Shown here in pieces: positions 11,571 through 21,586 of a stretch of 64,000 bases of DNA. Made by a program: the position numbers and the translations under genes. The stretch lies in contig NC_049902.1 of assembly GCF_001411555.2 (NCBI RefSeq), positions 16,580,608 through 16,644,607 on the forward strand. The letters run 5' to 3'. Below the pieces are notes generated by a model, which did not search any database, had not been told where the DNA came from, and worked only from the letters and a program-made list of their open reading frames with translations. How positions within the stretch are numbered: position 1 is the first letter of the stretch; each line of letters starts with the position of its first letter. This stretch comes from Juglans regia. Taxonomy: Eukaryota; Streptophyta; Magnoliopsida; Fagales; Juglandaceae.

Positions 11571-12534
11571 GCCTTGAACCAGTTCATTGCTCGATCAACC
11601 ACAAGTGTATGCCCATCTTCAAAGTCATAAGAAAAGCCTAGAGTTGGGACACCGAATGTGACCGGGCATTCGACGAACTGAAAGGCGTACCTAACGCATC
11701 CCCTGCCTCCTCAGCTAGGTGGGACCAGGAAAGGATATAGCAGTTTACCTATTGTTGTCACCTCACACTGTCTCGGCAGTCCTAGTCTGGGACCAAGAGG
11801 GTTGCCAACAACATTGTACTACACAAGCATGGCATTCCGAGGAGCTGAAGCGAGATACCCGCGAACAGACATGACAACGTTCGCATTAGTCATCGTCTCA
11901 AGAAGATTGCAGCCATATTTTCAAGCCCATCTGATTAAAGTCATCATGGATACCCCTCTCAAGAAGATCCTGCAAAGACCGGACACTTCAGGCCACCTGA
12001 TGAATTGGGCGGTTGAGCTGAGCGAGTTCAATATCGAGTACCTTCCCTACACAACCATCAAACAACAAGTACTGGCCGACTTCATAACCGAATTTGTTGA
12101 CTTCTCGGAGGAGGTACAGAGGGCACCCCAAGGAAAGCCATAGCAGGTTTTAGTTGACGGCTCATCTTGCTAGACTGGAGGGGGTGTAGGGGTGTGTGCA
12201 CATCATCACGGAGTTCGGCGGGGAACACAAGTATGCGATCAAGCTCGCGTTCAAGACGACCAACTATGAGGCTAAGTATGAAGCGTTGTTGGTCGTTATG
12301 TTAGTGGCTAGGGCATTGGGGGCAATAGAGATCGAGGTGAAGGCAGATTCTCAATTCGTGGTTGGTCAGGTGAGAGGTGAGTTTGCCACGAAGGGTGAAA
12401 AGCTGAAGAAGTATCTACAGCTGGTAGGAGAAGGATGCAACCTCTTCCGCTACATCTATATCCAACAAGTGCCAAAAGGGAGAATCAAAAGGCCAACAAA
12501 CTTGCACGAGCGGCCTCAGGGCAAGAGAGCTTGA
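11571..12534 (+). pseudogene. Tat RNase H plus archaeal-type RNase H relic
   Basis: The first RNase H spans about 11640-12143 (LYYTSMAFRGAEARYP, FQAHLIKVIMDTPLKK, ending TIKQQVLADFITEF). The second begins at VLVDGSS near 12151 and continues in 12196-12534 with TNYEAKYEALL, IEVKADSQFVVGQVRG and GEKLKKYLQLV. A second RNase H of this kind between the first RNase H and integrase is characteristic of the Tat lineage. Frame changes and a stop at about 12172 separate the pieces. Confidence 0.8.
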
Positions 12535-12842
12535 ACCTGCCCGACAACACCGTGGCTCGGGCGATACACTTCCCCGCAATAGGGATGGAGGCCTCGGCGG
12601 TCAGCGCTGGAGCACTTGAATGGGTAGCAGACATTATAAAGTACCTCAACACCAGAGAGGTTCGGAGCGACAAAGAAAAAGCACGGAAGACTAAAAACAA
12701 AGCGGCACTCTTCACGATGGTAGAAGGGGTCCTGTACAAGAAGGGTTTCGTCGAACCCCTCCTGACGTGCGTCTCGTCGGATGAAGCCCAGTACATGCAA
12801 GCTGAGGTGCATGAGGTGTGGAAGCCACTCAGGGGGGAAAGT

Positions 12843-13289
12843 TGTGATACCCCATATGATATGGAAAAGGGTAGGTGGTATATGGGATCCCACATTGCTT
12901 GGGAATGAGAAGTTCTTGCACTTTATAAGGTTTTAGTGGGGCTCCAATTGTATCATTGACTAGTCCTTTTGGAGTATAGACCATGTGATTTGGGCTTTCC
13001 ATTGGGGCGCTACAAATGGTATCAGAGCCTATCCCAACCAGAAATATGGGACTTGAGCCGTGCCACCTACAATGGACAGGCCCGATGAGGACGTCGGGAA
13101 TTTAAGGGGGGTAGATTGTGATACCTCCATATGATATGGATAAGGGTAGGTGGTATATGGGATCCCACATTGCTTGGGAAGGAGAAGTTCTTGCTCTTTA
13201 TAAGGTTCTAGTGGGGCTCCAATTGTATCATTGACTAATCCTTTTGGAGTATAGGCCATGTGGTTTGGGCTTTCATTTGGGGCGTTACA
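12843..13289 (+). mobile_element. TRIM (terminal-repeat retrotransposon in miniature)
   Basis: 447 bp in all. Two direct LTRs of about 172 bp (12843-13014 and 13117-13289) start TGTGATACC and end GGGGCG(C/T)TACA. They flank a 102-bp interior holding an initiator-Met-type primer site (TGGTATCAGAGCC, 13017-13029) and a purine tract AAGGGGGG at about 13104-13111. The LTRs are near-identical. TSD AAAGT (12838-12842) and AAAGC (13290-13294) differ by one base. Removing the TRIM and one TSD restores the Tat integrase frame (GGK before ALAAK). No coding capacity; movement must rely on another element's proteins. Confidence 0.9.
13017..13029 (+). promoter_or_regulatory. TRIM primer-binding site (initiator-Met tRNA)
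   Basis: TGGTATCAGAGCC starts two bases after the left LTR end. It is complementary to the 3' end of plant initiator Met tRNA, the usual minus-strand primer of many plant LTR elements. Confidence 0.85.
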
Positions 13290-14215
13290 AAAGCACTGGC
13301 AGCGAAGGTGATGAGGGCAGGGTACTACTGGCCTCATTCCCTCCGAGAGTAGGAATGCTTCGTGAAGAGATGCTTGAAGTGCCAGGAACATGTGTCTGTG
13401 CCACATTGCCCGTCGGAAGAACAAACGTCCATTATGTCTCTCTGACCCTTTGCATTGCTCTTCCCATGGCTAAGGGGGGAGTAAATTTTGTGGTTGTGAC
13501 AGTTGACTACTTCACCAAATGGGTCGAGGCGGATCCTCTTGCAACCATCACCGTTGCGGCTATCACTAGATTCGTGTGGAAATCGATGGTCTATCGATTC
13601 GACATTCCCAAGAGCATCATAATGGATAATGGCTGACAGTTTGACTCCTTCCATTATAGAAAATGGTGTGTTGAGATATAGATCAAATTCAAATACTCCT
13701 CCCCAGGGCACCTGCAGTTGAACGGGCAGGTCGAATCAACCAACAAAGTCTTGCTCGAGATCATGAAGAAAAGGCTGGTGGACCAAAAGGCAAGATGGGT
13801 GGAAGAACTTCTTGGGGTCCTGTGGGCCTACCGAACAACTGTCAGGACTCCTATAGGGGAGATGCCATTCACCCTAACCTACGGTAGTGAGGCACTGATC
13901 TATGTGGAAGTAGGGGTGCCGACCTACTGAGTGCAACACTTCGAACTAGGATCCAACGTTGAAAGACTGAAGGAGCAACTGGACCTCCTAGCAGAAAGAA
14001 GGCAAGAGGCAGAAGTGCAGATGGCAACCAACAAAAGGAAACATAGCACTATTTCAACAAACACGTCAAGCTCCGTTCCTTCAAGGTAGGGGACTTGGCG
14101 CTGAAGCAAACTGGAGGCATGACCCAGGAGGAGGGCAAGTTAAGTCCACGATGGGAAGGACCTTATGTGGGGACCGCCAGCAGACGCCCAGGGTCATATC
14201 ACTTAAAGGACTACA

Positions 14216-14315
14216 NNNNNNNNNNNNNNNNNNNNNNNNNNNNNNNNNNNNNNNNNNNNNNNNNNNNNNNNNNNNNNNNNNNNNNNNNNNNNNNNNNNNN
14301 NNNNNNNNNNNNNNN
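14216..14315. other. assembly gap (100 N)
   Basis: Exactly 100 N, the conventional length for a gap of unknown size. It falls between the integrase core and the last residues of Tat integrase, so true distance and sequence there are unknown. Confidence 1.
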
Positions 14316-14472
14316 AGGGAAATGAGCTCCCCCACCCTTGGAACGCTGAACACCTAAAGAGATATGTTTCATAATGATGTATTCCCCCCAATTTGAATGT
14401 AAAAGACAAGTTGTGGAAATAAAAGTTGCATTTGTTTGATTCAACTCCGTTGCACAAACACTCCACCAAGCC

Positions 14473-14800
14473 GAGTCTTAGGACCCGTCCAAAATGGCCA
14501 GTCAGATACATGTCCCTTCACTTGCTAGCCTTCGTGCAACCAAGGCAAGTTCTTGGACTTGTTGCGAAGGCTTGGCCGGGTAGGAGTCTTAGGACCTGTC
14601 CAAAATGACTAGTCGGACACAAGTCCATTGACTTGCAGACCTTCGTGCAACCAAGGCGAGTCCCTAGACTTGCCACGAAGGCTTGGCAGGCAGGAGTCTC
14701 AGGACCCATCCAAAATGGTCAGTCGAACACGAGACCCAGGACTTGCCAACCTTCGTGACCATCAAGCTGAGTCCCTAGTCCTGAACAAGTGCCATAATAA
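14473..14800 (+). repeat. 110-bp tandem repeat in Tat 3' untranslated region
   Basis: Three units start at GAGTCTTAGG or GAGTCTCAGG at 14473, 14584 and 14694, periods of 111 and 110 bp. Each has a CCAAAATGG core, an ACTTGC stretch, CCTTCGTG and GCGAAGGCTTGG-like parts; the third unit is diverged at its end. Tandem repeats in this position are common in Tat/Ogre-type elements. Confidence 0.85.
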
Positions 14801-15431
14801 AGAGGAAGCGAAAGGGGGAAGACACACAAAGGCAGAAATCAATCGAGAAGAAGAAAAGGAAAGCCGCAACGATTGAAGTATGAATATATATTACATACAT
14901 TGATCCAAAAAAACTATATTACGAAAGGGCCCTTAGGGCAAGGCAGGGGTATTTGGAAATGCGAGGGGCATCAACTCCTTCTTGATGGACTTGGAAAATT
15001 TAAAGGTCTGGGATTCAGGTTCAAGGGAAGCCAGGTTTAAAGCCCTCAACTCAGTTGTGGGGTGCTGAAGCATGTGCCGCTCGAGACTCCTTGTAACCAT
15101 AGCCCTAATCTCGATCCCGGACTATTTTGGCCTTGTTCATCGGCTCATTGATAACTTCCTAATAGTTGCAACTCACACCCTAGTTGGACTCCAAGGCAGA
15201 GACATGAATGTCCCAGGCCAAGATTGTGTTGGTCGCCATAAGCAACTTTGATTCCAGAAACTGAACACGGGCTTCACACTTTTGGATGGTATCTTTCTTG
15301 CGTCGGACGGACCTTGTCTGCTCGAACAACTTGGCTTTCAACCATCTATGCTGCCCCTCTCCCTTATTGTGCCTTATCTATCATCTATGCCTTCTCGGCC
15401 CGAAGCACCAAAAGCCATTTCCACATCTGAT
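14801..15431 (+). mobile_element. Tat 3' untranslated region, left of antisense ORF
   Basis: Non-coding on the plus strand. It holds A-rich sequence and an ATATATTACATAC-like stretch (14870-14900). The minus strand may still hold the eroded 3' end of the antisense ORF. No LTR boundary identified. Confidence 0.5.
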
Positions 15432-16034
15432 CTAGTTCATCCTCCCTTCTCCACAATTCCCTCCTATAACAGTCGCGCTGATCCTCCTAGAACTGGACTC
15501 GAGGAGAGCCTGGGCTAGTGCGTCCCTCAACTTGGCCAACTCACCTTCCTCGAAGACCATGTCCTCCAAGTGCTTCTTGCCTTCGCACGACATAAGCTTA
15601 TGGTTGGCCTTTAGCGCATCTAGGTCCTCCGTGAGAATGTCATGCTTGCGATTCGCCTCTTCAACCTCCTGGTTCAACTTGCGAACCTCCAACCAGGCCA
15701 ATAGCGCTAGTGAACGAAGTGCCCGATCCACCACCTCTAGCTCTCCTAGCTCCCCCAAGGTCATAACGGCTAGTTGATCTACCCCCTGCAATATGAGTAA
15801 AGGTAAGAGAGGAAAATTAAAGGAGTTAAAGGCAAAGCCAATGGAGAATACCTACGCAAAGAGTGGCCTTAACTTCTTGGCTTGAGCTCTTTTGAAGCTA
15901 GGACTTGTCGCTTTGGGACCACCCTCTCTGGAGTAGGTTGATGTCCCGGCCCCTCCCAGTTGCCAGTAGGGCCCGGGTGAGTCCAGGACGGAGGCTTGGG
16001 GAGGGTCCACACCACCAACATCGATTGCGACCAC
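15432..16034 (-). pseudogene. antisense ORF (aORF) of Tat element, two putative exons
   Basis: On the strand opposite gag-pol, 15432-15791 encodes about 119 residues. The region is strongly coiled-coil-like (EVRKLNQEVEEANRKHDIL, LEDMVFEEGELAKLRDALA) and open without stops. Upstream, 15856-16034 gives a second segment ending in a possible donor (GTAGGT, first base at 15855). An acceptor (TATTGCAG, last base 15786) would remove a 70-bp intron and enter the coiled-coil frame at GVDQLAV. In the exon-1 frame that joins in phase, a stop lies about 40 bases upstream, so the copy is broken. Antisense ORFs here are known in Tat/Retand-type elements; their function is unknown. The splice model is my inference. 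Confidence 0.6.
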
Positions 16035-16764
16035 CTGCTCGGCCCTGATGTTAGGCCCCGCCTACTTAGCCACTAACTCCCTTGGGATGTCAGAGTTTGG
16101 ACCTGGCGCAGGAAGTTCCTCAGCTTGCATTAGAACCGCCCCTGTCCCGACAGGCATTTCCCCCTTTGAAATGTCAAACTCTTCCGCTTGGGAAGCCTGT
16201 AAAGCGGCCTCGTCTGGGGTAAAGTAGGAGGCAATCTTCGGCTCGGAAGACGGGTTGAGAGATGGCTAGGGAATGGAGATGCGATCGTCGCTAAGATGGA
16301 GGGGGGCCCGAGTTAGTTCCCTCTTGGTTGGTAAGACCAGTTCCAGCAGTAGGAGTCAGATGACTCCAAGAGAGGCGCCTCTTCAAGGTCTGAGAATGGC
16401 TCCACTACCATGGGAGGCCCGCGTGGTACATGTTTAAGGAATGACATCTGAAGACTGGCATCTGAAGACTGGCATCATCTTCATTTGTAATGATAGTTAA
16501 CCCTAGAGCCAGTGGAGCCATCGTCGTAGCAGCGTGAGGACGCAAGGGTTCGTGAATAGGGGGGACCTTGGGGAGGAACAAAGCTCCCTACACCGAGGCT
16601 GGAGGAAGCACTGGGCGCCTATCCCCTGCTCGGCACCCTTGGGGGTAGCTTAGAGCCCTCAGCACAAGGAACTCCTCCCTTGCTCCTCAAGATAGTTTGC
16701 AGGCGGGAAGCCCCAACTTTGCTCCTGAAAGCTCCTCCAGTTGTCTCGTGGGAAACGCGGGGTT
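16035..16764. mobile_element. Tat 3' region beyond antisense ORF
   Basis: GC-richer than the flanks. It probably includes the upstream, N-terminal part of the antisense ORF on the minus strand (Ser/Pro-rich frames with several stops). No LTR start or polypurine tract could be fixed. It ends where TGTAACACCCC begins a new LTR. Confidence 0.45.
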
Positions 16765-18027
16765 TGTAACACCCCGCCTACTTATAGATTAAATCCTAGA
16801 TTAGCACAAGAAATTAGAAGAATAGCTCATTAGAGTACTCCACGACCATACAAGTTTTAGAAAAAATTAAATTGAGTTTAGAATCTTGGTCAAGAGCATT
16901 GATCTACCACCACACGATTAGTGACCATGAAACCATGTTTTTAAGCTTGATTTTTTATTCTTATAATTTCTCATCCTTTTGATTTAAAATTTTCTTGTTT
17001 GATTATCCATTTCTATTACTCTTAGATCATATTAGAATTTTTTATAAGCCTTTACACATGTCATTTAGGGTGATGACATGTCAAACCCTAAAACCACACC
17101 AATCGGCACCCATGTGTACTTTTGTGTGCAATGGACTACTGTGCCCTTATCTCGAATATTTTTATGCCATTTTTATCAAGGGAATTTATGTCATTTGACT
17201 CCTTATTTCATTCATAAAATTTTTACCAAGCTTGATTTCGAAAACCCTAGCCAAATGCCAAAAATTTTGTCCAATCTGAAAACACCATGAGCATCTCAAC
17301 AACCACCATAAAAAAAATTCCCTTATTTATTTGGCTGCCATACCATCATCCATTAACTACCAATCCCCATCGTCTACCGCCTACAAAGCCACTCAAGTGT
17401 GCCTTAAAGCTAGACATAACAACCATAGAGATGTGTTCAACTGAATAAGACAAAATAGTTGGCCTTGGGAATGCACCTTACCCCGGCATGATGGCTTGCC
17501 TTCATGCCATGCATTTACTTCTCCCTTTCTCCACTCCCCCACGGCAACTCTCCCTATTACCCTAGCCATTTCAGCCCTACATAGATGCAATAATGATGAT
17601 AAATTAACCAACCACACACGGCAAGAGGATTCTAGGCGGCATCATCACCCACCGCCCAAACCAACCAATGGCAAGCCTTCTTGGCCACGCCTCACACCCA
17701 CTTGAGTCCTATATAAACTCCACTCTCTACCCCACTTCTTCCTCACTTCACTTCCTCAAACTTCCTTGAGTGTTCTTAAGAGTTCTTGTCCTCATGTTCA
17801 TTGAGTGTTCTTGAAGTTCTAAGTGAGTTCTTGAGTTGTAAGCTTTGAGTGGGAAGCTTCAAAGGCTACAAAATCTTTGCAAGTTTTTCTCTCTAGATGT
17901 TAGTTTACATGTTAAGCTATGTTTTTGAGTGTTAATTTTGGATGAATTTAGGTTTAGCTAGAAACCGAAATCTTGATGGATAGGTTTAGTGCTCAAGTTA
18001 TTTTTTTGGAGGAAATATTAGTTATGG
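16765..18027 (+). mobile_element. LTR fragment, family L3
   Basis: Starts TGTAACACCCCGCC, a very common gypsy LTR start. It holds a clear TATA box at 17710-17717 followed by a pyrimidine-rich leader (CCACTTCTTCCTCACTTC), which fits U3, R and U5 order. No CA end or internal domain follows; it is cut by another LTR start at 18028. ORFs at 16995-17290 and 17393-17705 look incidental. Confidence 0.6.
17710..17717 (+). promoter_or_regulatory. TATA box of L3 LTR
   Basis: TATATAAA about 945 bp into the LTR, followed within 30-60 bp by a C/T-rich leader with CTTCACTTCC and CTTGAGTG motifs. This is the usual arrangement of a retrotransposon promoter and transcription start. Confidence 0.65.
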
Positions 18028-18212
18028 TGTGACGACCAAGATTTTTGCTAGGCTTTCTGTGTATTTTTATATATATTATTAAACGAGCCAAGAAAGGTGG
18101 AGTAACCCAATTAGAATTGGTTTGGACTAGAGAAGGGCTCAAGCCCATGAGTGTTTTGGCCTTTATAGGAAATTAGGGTTTTTAAAGCCCAATAGAACTA
18201 GGACTCAAACCC
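18028..18212 (+). mobile_element. LTR fragment, family L4, cut by N gap
   Basis: TGTGACGACCAAGATTTT at 18028 is a typical plant gypsy LTR start, and the sequence following it is unlike L3. Only 185 bp remain before the N gap. Assignment rests on the start motif alone. Confidence 0.45.
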
Positions 18213-18312
18213 NNNNNNNNNNNNNNNNNNNNNNNNNNNNNNNNNNNNNNNNNNNNNNNNNNNNNNNNNNNNNNNNNNNNNNNNNNNNNNNNNNNNNNNN
18301 NNNNNNNNNNNN
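18213..18312. other. assembly gap (100 N)
   Basis: Exactly 100 N. It lies where the 3' LTR of the minus-strand CRM-like element would be expected, so the missing LTR may sit in the gap. Confidence 1.
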
Positions 18313-18471
18313 CTCTTGGACTTCTAGAGGCTGCCAAAAATGTCTAAATGACTAAATTCAATGTATTTGACATACCCAGGCAAGACCAAGTTCATTCACC
18401 TATTTAATATTCTTGAAACTCAACAAATTCACGTCGTTTAATGGTCAGACCATACATCATATTTTTACGTG

Positions 18472-19707
18472 CTAATTAGCCTCTTCAATTGCTTTGATGA
18501 CATGGACTAAGTCTTGAATATTATTTATGCCCATCTTGGTCTTTTCAAAATCAGCCAAATTCTCTTGGATTAGCCCATTTAGTGCTTCCTTGAAACGTTT
18601 GGCTCTAAGTCTTGTAATTGGGCCACTAGGAAGTGACAAAGGGTCTTGTGCAAATTCAGCTCCATTCCCACTTGTATGATCAGCATGTCCAGCTCCTTGG
18701 TTTGCATCATTCTCCCCCTCTTGAGAAGGATTTGTCCTCAAATCATCACCTACATCAAAAGGAGACAAATCAGCAACATTAAAGCTTGCACTGACACCAT
18801 ACTCACCTGGTAATTCAAGCTTGTAGGCATTATCATTGATGCGTTCTACTACTTGAAATGGCCCGTCACCCCGAGGTAGGAGTTTTGAACGCCGCTTCTC
18901 TGGAAAACGGTCCTTCCTTAAGTGCAACCAAACCCAATCTCCTGGTTGAAACACTACCTTCTTACGCCCCTTGTTGGCTTGATGGACATATTGTTTAGTC
19001 CTCCTTTCAATGTTCAGCCGTGCCTTTTCATGAATCATCTTTACAAATTCTGCCTTCTTTTTGCCATCTAAGTTCACACGTTCACTCAAAGGTAAAGGAG
19101 TTAAATCCAAAGGTGACAATGGGTTAAAGCCATAAACAATTTCAAATGGTGAAAACTTAGTTGCAGAATGTATACTTCTATTGTAAGCAAATTCAACATG
19201 TGGCAAACAATCTTCCCATGCTTTCAAGTTCTTTTTAATGATAGCACGCAACAAAGACGACAATGTTCTATTTACTACTTCAGTTTGACCATCTATTTGT
19301 GGATGACAAGTAGTAGAAAACAACAACTTAGTTCCCAGCTTTCCCCACAAAGTCTTCCAAAAGTAACTCAAAAACTTTGCATCCCTATCAGAAACAATGG
19401 TCTTAGGCATACCATGTAATCTAACAATTTCTTTGAAGAACAAATCAGCTATGTGTGATGCATCATCAGTTTTATGACATGCAATAAAGTGTGCCATCTT
19501 GGAAAATCTATCTACCACCACAAAAACTGAATCTCTCCCCCTCTTAGTCCTAGGTAAACCTAAAACAAAATCCATAGAAATATCAGTCCAAGGTTCACTA
19601 GGTATTGGCAAAGGGGTGTACAAACCATGGGGTTTCAACTTAGACTTAGCCTGTTTACACGTAATACACTTCTCACAAATTCTTTCCACATCACGTTTCA
19701 TATGAGG
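18472..19707 (-). pseudogene. CRM-like integrase and C-terminal tail
   Basis: In frame with RNase H once the TGA is ignored. The zinc finger completes with CEKCITC. The core shows [10 protein letters not shown] (first Asp), IVSDRDAKF (second Asp) and DGQTEVVNR (Glu), so the catalytic triad is intact. A module with [20 protein letters not shown] and [10 protein letters not shown] follows, then an Asn/Gly/Glu-rich linker. The tail [12 protein letters not shown] leads into about 45 more residues to the stop at 18472-18474. The tail is the part matched, in truncated form, by the last LTR-encoded residues of the non-autonomous copies. Confidence 0.85.
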
Positions 19708-21586
19708 TCAAAAAAAATGTTCATGCAAAATTCCTAAAGTCTTAGCTACACCAAAATGACCCATCAAACCACCACCATGAGCTTCTCTCACAAGCAATTC
19801 GCGCAAAGAACATATTGGCAAACACGGTTTATTTTCCCGAAACAAAAATCCATCATACCTATAAAACTTACCAAACACCATTTTTTCACATGCATTGAAC
19901 ACATCACCAAAATCAGAATCTTGAGCATACAATTCCTTAATGTATTCAAAGCCAAGCATTTTTGTATCTAAAATGGAAAGTAAGGCATTCCTTCGGGACA
20001 ATGCATCAGCCACCACATTTTCCTTACCTTGCTTATATCTGATCACATACGGAAATGTTTCAATGAATTCCACCCACTTGGCATGGCGTTTGTTCAGCCT
20101 TTGCTGTCCTTTCAAATGCTTCAAAGACTCATGATCTGTGTGAATCACAAACTCCTTTGGCCATAGATAGTGTTGCCAATTTTCCAAAGCCCTCACCAAG
20201 GCATACATCTCCTTATCATAAGTAGGGTAATTTAGGGCTGCCCCACTCAACTTTTCACTGAAATAAGCAATTGGACGGCCTTCTTGCATCAAAACAGCTC
20301 CAATACCTATGCCTGAAGCATCACACTCAATTTCAAAAGTTTTAGCAAAGTTAGGTAAAACAAGCAAAGGTGCATTAGTTAACTTTTCTTTGATCAGACT
20401 AAATGCCTTTTCTTGTTCTTTTCCCCACTTAAACGGCACATTTTTCTTGATGACTTCAGTAAGAGGGGCGGCTAAGCTACTAAAATCACGCACAAACCGT
20501 CTATAGAAGCTAGCTAAGCCGTGGAAACTCCTCACTTGGCTGACTGTTGTAGGCGTTGACCACTCTTGGATTGCCTTCACCTTTTCCTCATCCACCTCAA
20601 TTCCTCTCTTACTAACAACAAAACCAAGAAACACAAGGTTAGGTTAGCAAACAACCTTTCTTTCCTTAGAATTTCCAAAACAGATTTCAAATGCATTACA
20701 TGTTCTTCCAAATTTTTGCTATAGATCAGGATATCATCAAAATACACAACTACAAATCTGCCAATAAATGCTCGCAAAACATGGTTCATCAAACGCATAA
20801 ATGTGCTCGGAGCATTAGTTAAACCGAAAGGCATCACTAACCACTCATACAAACCATATTTAGTCTTAAAAGCAGTTTTCCATTCATCACCTTCTTTCAT
20901 CCTAATCTGATGATATCCACTCTTAAGATCAATTTTTGTAAAGACACAAGAACCATGCAATTCATCCAGCATATCATCTAGTCTAGGAATGGGATGACGA
21001 TACTTTACCGTTATGTTGTTGATGGCTCGGTAGTCAACACACATCCTCCATGTTCCATCCTTCTTCCATCCTTCTTGGGAACTAACAGCACCGGAACCGC
21101 ACAAGGACTCATACTTTCACGCACAAACCCCTTTTCCAATAATTCACTTACTTGCCTCTGAAGTTCCTTGGTCTCCTCGGGATTACTCCTATAAGCAGGT
21201 CGGTTTGGAATTGATGCACCAGGTATGAAATCAATTTGATGTTCAATCCCTCGGATTGGAGGTAAACCATAAGGTACCTCTTCAGGAAGGACATCTTCAA
21301 ACTCCTGCAAAAGAGAAACAATATTGCTCGGCAAAGCACCGACGAGATCATTAGTACATAAAAGAGCCTCCTTGTACATGAGTACAATAAGGGGCTGGTG
21401 TGAAAATAATGCTCTCTTGATCTCACTTTTTTTTGCAATGTAATTGAATTTCTCCTCTCTTGCTCTCACTATAGCCGAAATCCTCTCTCTTTCTTTTTCA
21501 CTCTGATCAATGTTTTTCTCTCCTTTTTTTTTTAAGTCTTTTTTTTTCAGTTTCGGCTTTCCTTTCCTTTTCCTTTTTTTTTTCAT
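19708..21586 (-). pseudogene. CRM-like reverse transcriptase and RNase H
   Basis: Three frames: 21011-21586 (linker and RT start, LPPIRGIEHQIDFIPGA), 20577-21104 (RT palm, [13 protein letters not shown] and catalytic [11 protein letters not shown]) and 19708-20634 (RT end, RNase H and integrase zinc finger). The first shift is caused by an 11-bp tandem duplication (AAGGATGGAAG-like) at about 21055-21080. The second is a small deletion near 20635, where the usual KKC...FC stretch is missing. RNase H shows [33 protein letters not shown] and [16 protein letters not shown] at 19708-19710 replaces the Trp after HEHFF. Confidence 0.85.

Larger units (their letters stand above)
12535..14372 (+). pseudogene. 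Tat integrase relic split by TRIM and N gap
   Basis: The N-terminal linker (LYKKGFVEPLLTCVS) runs to 12842. The zinc-binding domain resumes after the TRIM at 13290 (LAAKVMRAGYYWPHSL, then CLKCQEH). The core shows VDYFTKWVEADPL (first Asp), IIMDNG (second Asp, followed by TGA) and NGQVESTNK (Glu). So the D-D-E set is recognisable but interrupted by at least three stops. The C-terminal end after the N gap reads ELPHPWNAEHLKRYVS, a usual Tat ending. The TRIM splits the integrase exactly in the HHCC region. Confidence 0.8.
8709..16764 (+). mobile_element. degenerate Tat-lineage Ty3/gypsy element
   Basis: Domain order on the plus strand is gag, protease, RT, RNase H, second (archaeal-type) RNase H, integrase, 3' untranslated region with tandem repeats and an antisense ORF. 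The dual RNase H and antisense ORF are hallmarks of Tat/Ogre/Retand-type elements. No 5' LTR is seen (left end joins a CRM-like scrap) and no clear 3' LTR. Coding DNA here is visibly more GC-rich than the flanks and is full of stops, many looking like C-to-T changes (CGA to TGA, CAG to TAG). A TRIM at 12843-13289 and an N gap at 14216-14315 interrupt it. Confidence 0.85.

Noticed and set aside
14081..14511. ORFs containing a run of unknown residues
   Set aside because: They span the 100-N gap and have no meaning as proteins.
15248..15777. Plus-strand Ser-rich ORFs opposite the antisense coiled-coil frame
   Set aside because: The composition is that expected from the complement of a coiled-coil coding strand; no independent support.
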